Below, piece after piece: positions 34,843-44,685 of a stretch of DNA of 64,000 bases. Under the pieces are notes generated by a model. It worked only from the letters and a program-made list of their open reading frames with translations, did no database searches and was not told where the DNA came from. Position numbers and translations under genes: made by a program. Origin of the DNA: Pseudofabraea citricarpa (Eukaryota > Ascomycota > Leotiomycetes > Helotiales > Dermateaceae). The stretch is taken from the NCBI GenBank assembly GCA_029641185.1, contig JAPWGK010000020.1:372001-436000 (forward strand), read 5' to 3'. The number at the start of each line of letters is the position of its first letter. The stretch's first letter is position 1.

Positions 34843-35230
34843 ATGCATCCATCATATCGCCTCCTTCAGCATGCCTGCAGAATCACATTCTTCACAAGAA
34901 GCAATTGCTCGCTCTGTACCAATGCAAAATATACCCTCTCAGATGTTTGGGATGCTCGACCGTTTGTGTACAAGGAAATTGATGTCATGACCCCTGAAGG
35001 AAAGATCTGGAGGGATCTATACGAGTTTGATACTCCTGTGGCAAGTGAAATCTCTGGTTATGGTCATGGTATTGTGTTTTGCTAATAATATTTGATAGAT
35101 TCACGTGGCCAAATCAGAGAAAGGAGAAGAATTGGTTCAGAATGCATCAAAGGCCCTGAAGCTCATGCATAGGTTCACAGCTGATGACGTGAAAGCGAAA
35201 ATGGATGCAGCAGAAAAGGTGGCTTTATGA
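34843..35230 (+). CDS. Glutaredoxin-like DUF836 protein
   Basis: 109 residues in exons 34843-35040 and 35099-35230. A thioredoxin-fold segment ITFFTRSNCSLCTNAK carries a CxxC redox motif near residue 20, and the cis-proline strand reads DTPVIHVAK. It resembles the small glutaredoxin-like protein family of yeast YDR286C. The intron starts with GCAAGT instead of GT; splicing at GTG/GCAAGT restores the family motif TPVIHV, whereas using the GT three bases earlier would drop a valine. The role is probably thiol redox chemistry, possibly mitochondrial; substrates are unknown. Confidence 0.88.
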
Positions 35231-35474
35231 TATCTTGTATCGGGAAGACGAGGGTTCTATATTGCGATTCGTGGCCAACTCCGGAACCCCGGATATGAGG
35301 AATACTCAGTCATCGTCCAAGTTATGTACCGTGCTTCTCTGATATTTACTTCTAGGTGGTAATTATCTACTGAGAGCCTAGGCTACGAGCAACTTTTGGG
35401 AAAGATAAGCAATAGTAATGGACGACACATTCTATTCTGGCCTCCGTATCTATGGCCCTAGGATCTTATGAGTT

Positions 35475-36776
35475 TTACTTTCCGTATGGTCCTGAGAGCT
35501 TTGGACCAGGACCCTGTCCTTTTGCCAGGTTCAGCGAGTTTATCACTCCGGCGGGAAGCACATGCATATCGGTGGCCTTCGTTTCCCAAATATTAGCAAC
35601 GAATCGAAAGAGAACCTAGGGTTATTCTTACCACTGAGATCATGTGGAAGCCGTCATCGGCGTACTTCTTCGACTGCTCGCCGCTTGTACAGAATATACC
35701 CGCTTTCTTGCCAGCGGAGTTTGCAGCTTTTAGAACTTTGGCAATAGCTGCATGTAGATCATCATGCATATTGCCATCAATGATGGGGTGTCCAATGTTG
35801 CTAAGAGCATATTAGCTTACGATTGACCAAAGGTCTTGGATGTTGCTCACTTTCCGAGGTCGAAAGGACCTACGAAGAGAACATCCTATAAAAGACAAAG
35901 AATCAGTAGCCGCTTGAAATGTCTTCAAATATGACAGCTCCTGCCGAAATGTCTATGTAACTCATGCCACACTGGTTGATATATCGGGGTTTTATGGTGT
36001 TCAACTCACAATGCCTGGCACCTTAGCAATCTCATCGACACTATTCAGAGCCTCTTGAGTCTCGATCTGGACCATCGTAAGGATAGCATCATTGGCCTGT
36101 GATAGATACTCTGAGGATCCAAGCTTATGATTGAATCGTTCCATCGGGAAAGGAGACCCGAAGCCTCTCTGGCCCTGAGGTGGGAACTTGGAGCTCAAGA
36201 CAAGTTTTTTTGCATCCTCCACCGTGTATAGGAGAGGTACAAGAACACCATGAGCACCCGCGTCCAAAGCACCTGTCTACTGTTAGTCTCTCCTCTGGAG
36301 GTACTAATGGAGGAAATCAAAGCTCACGTTTGACCATAAATCCTTGGTTATCTGGAATTCTCACAATGGGGCTAACACCACAAGCAGCAATTGCTGGGAC
36401 AGCTTCATGCATAGCGGAATCTATCTAATTGCCTTAGCTCAGTACGACAAGAATGGGTACATTTCTTCAGTGTCTTACCGTCAATATTTCCGTGCTCACA
36501 ATCCACCAAAACCCAATCGACACCTGTCCTGGCAAGCGTCCTCGAAACATTCGAACCTGGGATCATCTGCCATACTCCCATACTCGGCCCTTTCTCCATG
36601 GCATTCTTTAACCGATTGGCTTCCTGCATTGCTGATGCCATCTTGCTTCGTATGTTACTTGCTGCACGTTTTGAAAACCGAGTAATGAGGAGCTCGGGAT
36701 GAGTGTGATGATAGCTTTGAAGAGATCGAGAGAATGCTATCCTTATTGATGTGCTCGTACTTCTATAGGCACGCAT
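35475..36776 (-). CDS. HpcH/HpaI aldolase/citrate lyase family protein
   Basis: 319 residues from six exons (minus 36776-36479, 36420-36328, 36272-36010, 35885-35851, 35800-35632, 35576-35475), all in phase. The family cleaves 2-keto-4-hydroxy acids to pyruvate and an aldehyde using a divalent metal (class II). Visible catalytic-site signatures are WVLVDCEHGNID (base His), IVRIPDNQG (Arg), MVQIETQEAL (metal Glu) and VLFVGPFDLG (metal Asp). The first ~45 residues are Arg/Ser-rich without acidic residues (MRAYRSTSTSIRIAFSRSLQ), a likely mitochondrial presequence. The substrate is not deducible. A start at the later ATG (MASAMQEANRL) would give a cytosolic form. Confidence 0.9.
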
Positions 36777-37572
36777 CGGAGGGGTAATCCTTCAACCGTA
36801 ATTATGGTCTGGAGAAGTGTACTGCCGATACTGTGCCGAGTAGCCCTCTTTTACCCCACCATTCCCTATGAAAGTATCTAGACCTTACCCGTCAGAGGTG
36901 GGGAGGACGAGTCACATGACGTAATATAGAGTCTTACTATCCGACATCATGCTCCAGATATCTCATATACTCAGGTACGGATAGCTAGAAACCAGTGATT
37001 TCCAATCTTGATTTCTCTTTTAAATGATTTAAAGATCATCTCTCTTGAGCACCATCATTACTACTCACTCCTTGAAGCATCTAAGCGACGACGTGTGCAT
37101 TTTTTTTCTCTTTCTTGGCAAGATGATAGGTTTGAAAGAGAACGAGAGTTATGATTGTGTTGAAAAACGATGATGGGGTGCAGGTCTCTTCTCATCATCA
37201 ATTTTCATATTGCGTAAAGTTGATGAGCAGTGATGTACTCACCGGATTTTTAAGATACTTGATTTTACCGTGGCGCTGATCTTGCTTTTTGCAGCTGTTG
37301 CATAACGTTATATAAAGTCATGTAATCTACATTCTGCATTCCGTACGTATAACCTCGTCTCAGAGCTGAGCAGACGACGTGTCATATATGCCAACAAAGA
37401 AATCTCTGTGACCCTTCGTATACCTTAATACACAAACAGCATTAACACAGCTGTATATAACATAAAACATCGAAATCGAAACCGAGCAGAGAAAAATTCA
37501 GTCTTTTATTTTATTTTCTTTCTATGTATATTTCTTTATTCTCTCTGTACCATAATCATAGACCATGTTTCC
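36777..37572. other. Intergenic region, nothing recognised
   Basis: This spacer lies upstream of the aldolase and downstream of BCKDH E2, both on the minus strand. It is moderately AT-rich with short frames only. Confidence 0.6.
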
Positions 37573-39087
37573 TCATCTTAGATGCAACACCATACTATCC
37601 GGCTTCTCGACGAATCCACGAACCACCTCAGCGGCACGAGCCATCGTCGCACCATCAATGACACGATGATCCGCGCTCCAGCTGAAATTGCACATATGTT
37701 TCTCTACTATCACTCTCTCCTTGCCCTTCTCCGTCTCTCCAAAAGCTGGCACGATTCGCATCTTGCCAATTCCAAGGATGGCGACTTCGCGATCCACGAT
37801 TACGGGAGATACATAGGTCCCACCGATACTGCCGATATTCGAGACGGTTACTGTGCCGCCGCTCAGATCTTGGCTCGTGAGTTTCCCGGTCGTTGCTAGG
37901 CTTTGCAGACGTGTGAGTTCCCGCGCAATGGTTAATAGATTTAGTGAGGAGACATTTTTTATGACCGGGACTAATAGGCCAGAGGGTGTGTCCATTGCTA
38001 TCCCTATGTTGTGCTGACTGCGCATTACGAGCATGGGTTTGGATGAACTGGAGTCGGTATCGACTCGAGCATTTAGTATCGGATACGTGTGCAATGCCAT
38101 TGATACGGCTTTGATTATAAAGGGTAAAAAGGATATTTTGTTAATTCCCTCAACGGGAGATTGGGACAAGGTCTGGTTCAGACGATGTCTAACTTGTACA
38201 AGATCTGTAAAGTCGATCTCGTCGGCGTAGAGGAAGTGGGGTATAGTTAGCGATCTTGTCATTGTCTTGAACATCTGAGCCTGTGTGTTGGATAAAGGTG
38301 TGACGGTTTCTTGTTGTGGACCTTCGGTTGATGACGGTGCCGAATAAGCTGGAGTAGACGATGCTGTAGACGTGGGATTACTGTCTCTTTGGCGTGCAAA
38401 CTTGTATACATCGTCCTTCATTACTCTTCCATCCTTGCCTGTACCTTGTATATCCACTATATCAACATCTAACTCTCTAGTCAGATGCCGTACAGCAGGC
38501 GTCGCTAAAGTTGCATGTTTTCCCGATGGAGCCGACGACGACTGTTTGTTCGAACCAGGTCTTGGTGACTGATGACTTAACGGCTCATATTTCCCCGATT
38601 CTCCAGCTGAGGATGGAGGTTCTGATTTCTCGGCTTCGTTGGGTACTGTTAAAGCATCCAAGTCTTCTTGTTTGATCTCTCCTTGGATGTCGATATCCAC
38701 CAGAGGCTTTCCCACTTTGGCCATCTCGCCCGCATCATAGTGGAGTTTCTTGATTACGCCCGCAAACCGGCTGGTTATCTCCACCGACGCTTTGTCACTC
38801 TGTACCTCACATAACTTATCCCATTCCTCGACCCGGGCTTCTGGCTCTACGAACCATTGAATGATCTCACATTCTCGAATACCTGTATCCACTTGATTTA
38901 GCCTCACTCCCCCCCTAATAAAATGCACTGACTCACCTTCACCGATATCCGCGAGCAAGAATGGCTTAATAGCCTGTGCTCTAACAGAGGCATGGAAATC
39001 TCGAGATGGGTATTGTCTGAGGAGTTGTAGATTCTTATACATCCGCCATTGCCGTGAACTCAATCTCGAATATGCCTGCAGACGCAT
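37573..39087 (-). CDS. Branched-chain 2-oxoacid dehydrogenase E2 (dihydrolipoyl acyltransferase)
   Basis: 486 residues in two exons (minus 39087-38937, 38882-37573). This is the mitochondrial core enzyme that transfers branched acyl groups from lipoamide to CoA in valine, leucine and isoleucine breakdown. Residues 1 to about 38 are a basic mitochondrial presequence. The lipoyl domain (about 40-115) carries Lys81 in CEVQSDKASVEI. The E3-binding domain is ATPAVRHLTRELDVDIVDIQGTGKDGRV (about 170-205). The catalytic domain (about 250-485) ends with the active-site SWSADHRVIDGATMA. The intron restores DIGEGIRECEIIQW, the family's opening motif. It is divergent from ATP10 over 326 bp. Confidence 0.95.
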   Translation of the reverse strand: MRLQAYSRLSSRQWRMYKNLQLLRQYPSRDFHASVRAQAIKPFLLADIGEGESVHFIRGGVRLNQVDTGIRECEIIQWFVEPEARVEEWDKLCEVQSDKASVEITSRFAGVIKKLHYDAGEMAKVGKPLVDIDIQGEIKQEDLDALTVPNEAEKSEPPSSAGESGKYEPLSHQSPRPGSNKQSSSAPSGKHATLATPAVRHLTRELDVDIVDIQGTGKDGRVMKDDVYKFARQRDSNPTSTASSTPAYSAPSSTEGPQQETVTPLSNTQAQMFKTMTRSLTIPHFLYADEIDFTDLVQVRHRLNQTLSQSPVEGINKISFLPFIIKAVSMALHTYPILNARVDTDSSSSKPMLVMRSQHNIGIAMDTPSGLLVPVIKNVSSLNLLTIARELTRLQSLATTGKLTSQDLSGGTVTVSNIGSIGGTYVSPVIVDREVAILGIGKMRIVPAFGETEKGKERVIVEKHMCNFSWSADHRVIDGATMARAAEVVRGFVEKPDSMVLHLR

Positions 39088-39413
39088 CGTGGAAGCAAGT
39101 GAGAAAATCTTGCAAGAGTCTTACGGTGTTTACATGGCGAGAAATGTGAGGGCGAGGGGTACATGTTGTTTGTGGAGGTACCTTCAGAAACGGACGTGGA
39201 GTGAAGTTGGGGATCATTATGCCGATGGTAGCCCCTCATACCCTCGGTCTTTGAATTCGTGGGGTACCTTGCACGCCAAGACAAAACCAATCCAGGCATG
39301 CTCGCATGATTGTGATTTTCCGGCCGAGCACGTCCACGTCTCGCGACAAATAATTTGGAGCTGGGCTGGAGTGCTGAGAGCTCTGAAATAAGTTCCGCGC
39401 ATTGCGAACCACC
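39088..39413. promoter_or_regulatory. Divergent promoter region of BCKDH E2 and ATP10
   Basis: A 326-bp spacer between two mitochondrial genes pointing away from each other. No clear TATA; short frames on both strands are not coding. Confidence 0.5.
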
Positions 39414-40501
39414 ATGCTTCTCTCCACAAGACCTCTTCGCTTTACCAGTGTCAGGAAGCTCGACTCGGCCGCGTGTCTACTCTGCCAATGGCGCTCCTTC
39501 AGTTCCTCTTATCAACTGTTAGCCGCAAAAGAAGAAGCCTCTAGCTCGAGTCCTCCTCCATTACCACCTATTGATGCACCTCGAGCGAGCGGCAAGGCCG
39601 TCGACCAATTTACTCCCAAACCTCTCAACCGACCGATTGGATTGACAAATCCACCGAAACCCGGGGAGAATTCAGGAATAGACTCGAGGACATTCAGGCA
39701 GAAGAGAGATGACTTTGTTAATTATGACAAGCACCTGGAGAAGCGGAAGCAATTGTGAGAAACTCGTACTGCAATACAGATTTTACGTCAAAGCTAACTT
39801 TTATCTCACAAAGGACGCGGAAAATGTCTACTCCATACTTTCGCGAGTGGAGTAATATGCAATGGTCTAAGGGCAAATCATTTCTGATGCCTCCAAGTCT
39901 CTTCAAAGCTGATCGCGCTCTATATTTCCCCAACTTTCAGGGCCAGACGCTGGAGAAGAAGAAGAAAGGCTTATCGGACACCACACCAGTTTTACAGAAT
40001 AAAGTATCCGTTGTGAGCATCTACAGCACGGCATGGGCAGAGAACCAAGCAGCAACTTTTGCCTCCGAGAAACAGAATCCAGAACTACATGAGGCGATAA
40101 GCAAGAGTGGAGGTCTTGCGCAGATGGTCCAGATCAATATCGAAGAGAACACTCTGAAAGCTTGGATCATTAAATTATTCATGCCGAGCTTGAGGAGGAG
40201 AATTGGAGCTTCTAACCTGGGACGGTACTTCCTGGTGAGAAGAGGTGTTACAGACGAAATGAGAGATGCTATTGGAGTTTTGAACAGTAAGGTCGGTTAT
40301 ACCTACTTACTAGATGGCGAGTGTAGGATTAGATGGGCGGGTAGTGGTCCATCTCAACAAGAAGAAAGGGAAGGTCTGGTAAAGGGAGTCGCACGCCTAG
40401 TTGCAGAGGCAAACGCGAAGAAAAATCGTATTCCAATTGGAGGAATAACTGAGAGACCAACTGTTCGTTCAGCCGGTAAGAACACCCAGCCAGCAGCATA
40501 G
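39414..40501 (+). CDS. atp10: Mitochondrial ATPase complex assembly protein Atp10
   Basis: 342 residues from exons 39414-39754 and 39814-40501. Atp10 is an inner-membrane chaperone for Atp6 during assembly of the Fo sector. The first ~40 residues (MLLSTRPLRFTSVRKLDSAA) form a basic presequence, followed by a Ser/Pro-rich linker and the conserved domain with YFREWSNMQWSKGKSF, ALYFPNFQG, VSVVSIYSTAWAENQ, LKAWIIKLFM and NSKVGYTYLLDGECRIRWAGSG. The stop codon lies 100 bp from the convergent stop of GOS1. Confidence 0.94.
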
Positions 40502-40601
40502 GACTCCTGTAATAACTAAATGTACAACATAATATTTGGCTGACCTGCCTTCCAACGCCCGCTCTTGCTGCATGCTAAACACCTGGACTTGGGTCCTGGC
40601 A

Positions 40602-41405
40602 TCACATAAAGTACACAAAAACCAAAAAGCAGAAAGCAATGAAACTTCCCATGATGATTCCATCCCGACGCTTCTTCGCGGATATCCTCCCGATCAGATT
40701 GTTGAGCCCAGGTACTTGGCTTGCCGCGCCTGTGATCCTTCTATTGATACTTGCTAGAGTCTCTCTTTGCAGGCCAAAGCTCTCATTGACCGCATAGGCC
40801 TGACTGAGCACACTATCAGCCATGTTATGACTATTATCTATCCTTGATCTCTCATCCAACATATATTCCGCCTCGGCCGCTTCCGGATTACTCGATCGGT
40901 AGGCATCGATATCGCTTCTAACGTTGGATAGGAGATTCGCGCGGTTCCGGGCTTCTTGAATAGCTGATTTCAGCCTCGTGAGCTCTCGTCGATGCTCCTG
41001 CAAAATTTCTCGGTGTCTTGAAAGGTTGTTCTGTTTTAAGGCTGAGGCTGTAAGGGTTGCTTCTGAATCAAGTAGACGTGATAATTGTGCTATTAACGTT
41101 TCCCTCTGGACGATATATTAGTACACCGGAGCGCATCGCAATCATATAAAACTGCTGCTTCAAGGCCTACCTTTTCTAGTATCTCCTGCAACTTGGATTC
41201 GGTTTGTCTTTCATCTTCGCTTGGCTTCGCGGGTATATTTGGTACGCTGGAAAACTGTGAATAGGTGTGGAATAACGTCTCGGTCTGTATTACCATTAGT
41301 CTTTACGTTTGACGGGTACATCTAGCGTTCAAGTCTGACCTGAGTTTCTAATGATCTAGCTTGTTGGCGAAGTTGAGCCCAGCCAGTTCCTGTTGATGTT
41401 GACAT
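40602..41405 (-). CDS. gos1: Golgi SNARE Gos1 (GOSR1 family)
   Basis: 227 residues from exons (minus) 41405-41340, 41284-41171, 41105-40602, all phase 0. A tail-anchored Golgi SNARE for retrograde and intra-Golgi fusion. The N-terminus MSTSTGTGWAQLRQQARSLE is typical of Gos1/GOS28, followed by coiled coils, the SNARE motif in the last ~70 residues (LSQAYAVNESFGLQRETLASI) and a C-terminal TM (IIMGSFIAFCFLVFVYFM). It is divergent from RPL35 over 305 bp and convergent with ATP10. Confidence 0.95.
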
Positions 41406-41710
41406 TGTGCAGCTTTGGGATCAAAATTTGGTGTGGAATGGCAGGGAGTTGTCTTGCAATACACTCCTCCACCTTCAAGTGTCTGAGGTTGGAATCAACG
41501 TCGCCGGAAGGCTGAGCTCGTGATCATGTGCTGATTAGCTAATCCAAGCCTTGTCCAAACCAGGCAGAAAATTATCGGAATAATTAGCGCCGATTCCGCA
41601 AGCGAACTTCCACACACACGATTTTGTAGAATTTCGAGGTCTCGATTTTTGCGACTGTATCAACGCCCAGCAAACCCCACGACAACCGTAATCACGACAA
41701 ACCCTTCAAA
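41406..41710. promoter_or_regulatory. Divergent promoter region of GOS1 and RPL35
   Basis: A 305-bp spacer holding both promoters. The RPL35 side is pyrimidine-poor, ending in a CAACCG...CGACAAACCC leader. No motif is assigned with confidence. Confidence 0.45.
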
Positions 41711-42317
41711 ATGGTGAGGATGAACCTGTCGACCAGCCGCTGCATACGATTGAGGCTAATGTGGGAACGTTATAGTCGTCCGGAAAAGTCAAGACTGGCC
41801 AACTCTGGTCCAAGAAGAAGGATGACCTCCAAATTCAACTGAACAACCTCAAGACTGAACTTGGACAATTAAGAGTCCAGAAAATTGCTGGAGGATCAGC
41901 CTCTAAGCTCACCAAGATGTGCGTATTCTCCGACGGCTCGATCGCATGGATAGGAAGGGGAGGAAAGATGGAAATTGCGCTGCAGGCACCAGACAGGATC
42001 AAGTACTGACAGGTGCTGGAAATAGCCACGATCTCCGAAAGTCGATCGCAAAGGTCCTGACCGTCATTAACGCTAATCAACGCGCGCAACTTCGACTCTT
42101 CTATAAGGGAAAGAAGTACCTCCCTCTCGATCTCCGATCGAAACAGACTCGTGCCATCCGAAGACGCTTGACACAACACGAGAGTGGAAAGACGTTGGAG
42201 AAGACGAAGAAGCGTTCAGTTCATTTCCCTCAGCGCAAGTTCGCTATCAAGGTATGAGAGACTGTATTGTGAATCAAGGTCGGCAAGCATCTAACACTTT
42301 GATAGGCGGAGGCATAG
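41711..42317 (+). CDS. rpl35: 60S ribosomal protein L35 (uL29)
   Basis: 127 residues from four exons: 41711-41713, 41776-41918, 42026-42251, 42306-42317. The first exon contributes only the ATG and the last only the codons for AEA and stop. Intron 2 is 107 nt. The protein shows [19 protein letters not shown], the [15 protein letters not shown] helix, [18 protein letters not shown] and the basic [17 protein letters not shown] tail of uL29, which sits by the peptide exit tunnel. Length agrees with other RPL35 proteins. Confidence 0.96.
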
Positions 42318-42982
42318 ATTACTGGTTTGCATGGGTTGGGAATGATTTACTGGCATGGCTGTTTTTCAGATGGCTTGATTTTCAAGGTCAAGGGTCACGG
42401 TGTATCATCGAAAATATCATGGCTGATATGAAGCCACCTCAAAAATCACGACATTGAAACAACGTCTTTTGCTCTGGTGTGATTTGACCTGGCTGACGAA
42501 ATTTTGAGATGGCGGCTCGGCATTCGATGAGGAGTGATACTGGACAACCAAACTCGACATGGCCATGAGAGGTTGGAAATGCTTTGGTAAAGAAGAATTC
42601 CAGCCATTGGAACCATGGCAATCATGGTGATTTTCCTCCAAAAAGTGGTACTTTCGACCTCTTCTTTGATAACCTCTCGAAAGCCCATTCCCACTCAGTC
42701 CTAAAACAATCATTTCTTACATCAACAACAAGCCGTGAAATGAGTAATATGACCCCTCATAATCAAAACCCCTTGTTATATCTTACCTTTCTATATTCTT
42801 CATATTGCCAAACCCCTCCATGTCACCCCGCTATTTTGAATACTCGTCAAGATAGCCATCGTACTACTTATCCTGCTCTTAGCCAGCCATAATGAGTGAT
42901 GAAGCTGCCTGGCTTCAGCCTGTACTTTGATGTAGACAACTTAGTTGCATGTTTCAACTTCATAATATAATACAAACTTCTA
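42318..42982. other. Convergent intergenic region, nothing recognised
   Basis: This spacer lies between the 3' ends of RPL35 and the 43-kb minus-strand gene. Several overlapping short frames on both strands, none coding-like. Confidence 0.6.
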
Positions 42983-44251
42983 CTACTCCATTCCTTCCAT
43001 AAGTTCTACACGATCAAGCAACATACCCTTTCTACCGATCCATTCTCTTAATGCTTCCCATTCCTCACCTTCTTCCTCCCCGCGTCGCCAACTTTCTCGG
43101 AAACCCCACGATCCAGCAATCTTATCTATTGCTGCACGCTCGTCTTCACGGACCCATCTCTCATGAAGTGGCATCCCTGGAGCCCAAGTCACACGATCCA
43201 TCTGATCATTAGCTGTAGTCAAAGCTACCATGCCAATTGATCCCGTAAATCCCATATATGCTAGGATACCGACAAAGGCGATGTTGGTGGCCATATCACT
43301 ATCCATGGTCGTCTGGTAAAGAGCCATTTGCGAAGCAACGGAATACGCAGCTACGGGAGCCACTAGCGCAGCTGTGGTTGGGAGTAAAGCTCTCCGAACA
43401 AATTTGGACCGTAAGAAGGCTGTAGTTGTATAGCAGATATCAACTATATCAATAGCGGCTCCAAGTTGCCTTGCTTCGATGGCTGCTTGCAATGCTCGTT
43501 CTGCTGTTGGCGTTGGAATTGCATTGGCTACCTTGTTGGGATTCTGCTTTATGTACCGGATTGGAGAGGATCCTTCTTCTGGTACGGGTTTGTTTGCATA
43601 CAGGTTTAGTACTTCCGGGAAGGTCTCTGCTCTGCCCAGGATCGCTTGGATATTGACATATGCCTTCAGGACTTCGCTCGTGATGTAGACTGGTGCATGA
43701 CGAATAACAGCATGTACGAGTTGGGATAGCTCATCGATGCTTGCTTTATTCTCCTGTAGTATTGTCTTAGATCCGTTTGTCTTTGCCTTCGACTTGTCGA
43801 GGGAGAGGATAGCAGATACGGCGGTTCCGTCTTTAGGAATTGGGGTCTTTTTTGATGGGTCCTCGACGAGAGTTCTGGCTATATGCTCACATATTTGAAG
43901 AGTAGCTAGAGTTTCTTGTTCTGACGGTGCATCTTGACGTGATAGTAACAGCTCGCAAGCTTTCCTAGCTGGTAGTAGGCCAGGCCCGACGGTAGTATTT
44001 GATGTTGGGACATGGCTTGGTTTGCCCTTTACACGGGTATCTAACCCTTCTTCAAACCCAGCAGATCTTGCTCCCTTTGATTTGGGGCTAATAGCTCTTC
44101 CTTGTGTTTGCGCGCCTATCCTCCGCGAGGTGGTGAGCTTCCGGGTGGAGGTGAGAGCTCTCGGAATGTTTCGTGATGGTCTGGTTGTCGAGGTCACATA
44201 CTCGCAGAAGTGACATAGGTTACTCCGGGGCGCTAGAATGCGTCGGGACAT
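42983..44251 (-). CDS. Conserved-looking, probably mitochondrial membrane protein of unknown function
   Basis: A single-exon frame of 422 residues. The N-terminus (MSRRILAPRSNLCHF, then RPSRNIPRALTSTRKLTTSRR) is rich in Arg/Ser/Thr and lacks acids, as in mitochondrial presequences. The middle part is helical and soluble. Two hydrophobic segments lie near the C-terminus (ALLPTTAALVAPVAAYSVA and IAFVGILAYMGFTGSIGMVAL), followed by a charged tail (ESWRRGEEEGEEWEALREWIG). The frame is open 5' of the ATG only through a TTG. I do not recognise a named family; an inner-membrane or translation-related role would be speculation. It is divergent from verprolin. Confidence 0.8.
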   Translation of the reverse strand: MSRRILAPRSNLCHFCEYVTSTTRPSRNIPRALTSTRKLTTSRRIGAQTQGRAISPKSKGARSAGFEEGLDTRVKGKPSHVPTSNTTVGPGLLPARKACELLLSRQDAPSEQETLATLQICEHIARTLVEDPSKKTPIPKDGTAVSAILSLDKSKAKTNGSKTILQENKASIDELSQLVHAVIRHAPVYITSEVLKAYVNIQAILGRAETFPEVLNLYANKPVPEEGSSPIRYIKQNPNKVANAIPTPTAERALQAAIEARQLGAAIDIVDICYTTTAFLRSKFVRRALLPTTAALVAPVAAYSVASQMALYQTTMDSDMATNIAFVGILAYMGFTGSIGMVALTTANDQMDRVTWAPGMPLHERWVREDERAAIDKIAGSWGFRESWRRGEEEGEEWEALREWIGRKGMLLDRVELMEGME

Positions 44252-44685
44252 TTTGGAGAAAGATCTGAGGCGATCCTGATGCTCAATCTGGCGCAATGGC
44301 TGGTGCTGGTAGGACTGTCGTTGGAAATTCTGGACTATGGGCCTTGTGCATACGCCGTTTGGTGCTGCACGATCCCTGCAAAATGACTAAATTCCAGGCT
44401 GGAGCCGGACTGAGCCACAGCGTGACGAAGACAGACATCCGAGACCGAGTGAATTGAATGTGAACGTCGTATTAACATCGCATTCTACAACAACGCCCAA
44501 AAGATATCCACCAGCTTTACGATTCTGCGAGATTACCCCCACAGGTGATACCCGTTGCACCGGCTCAACTGGGACTTCACAGCTGTCTTCATGGCTGGAT
44601 AATCGTCCAGTCCACACACAGCAGCGTCTAATTACTCTTGTCTACAACACCACCATACCTGTACACAGCTTCGTTCTCAAGCATC
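44252..44685. promoter_or_regulatory. Divergent promoter region, 43-kb gene and verprolin
   Basis: A 434-bp spacer between two start codons; nothing specific recognised. Confidence 0.45.
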
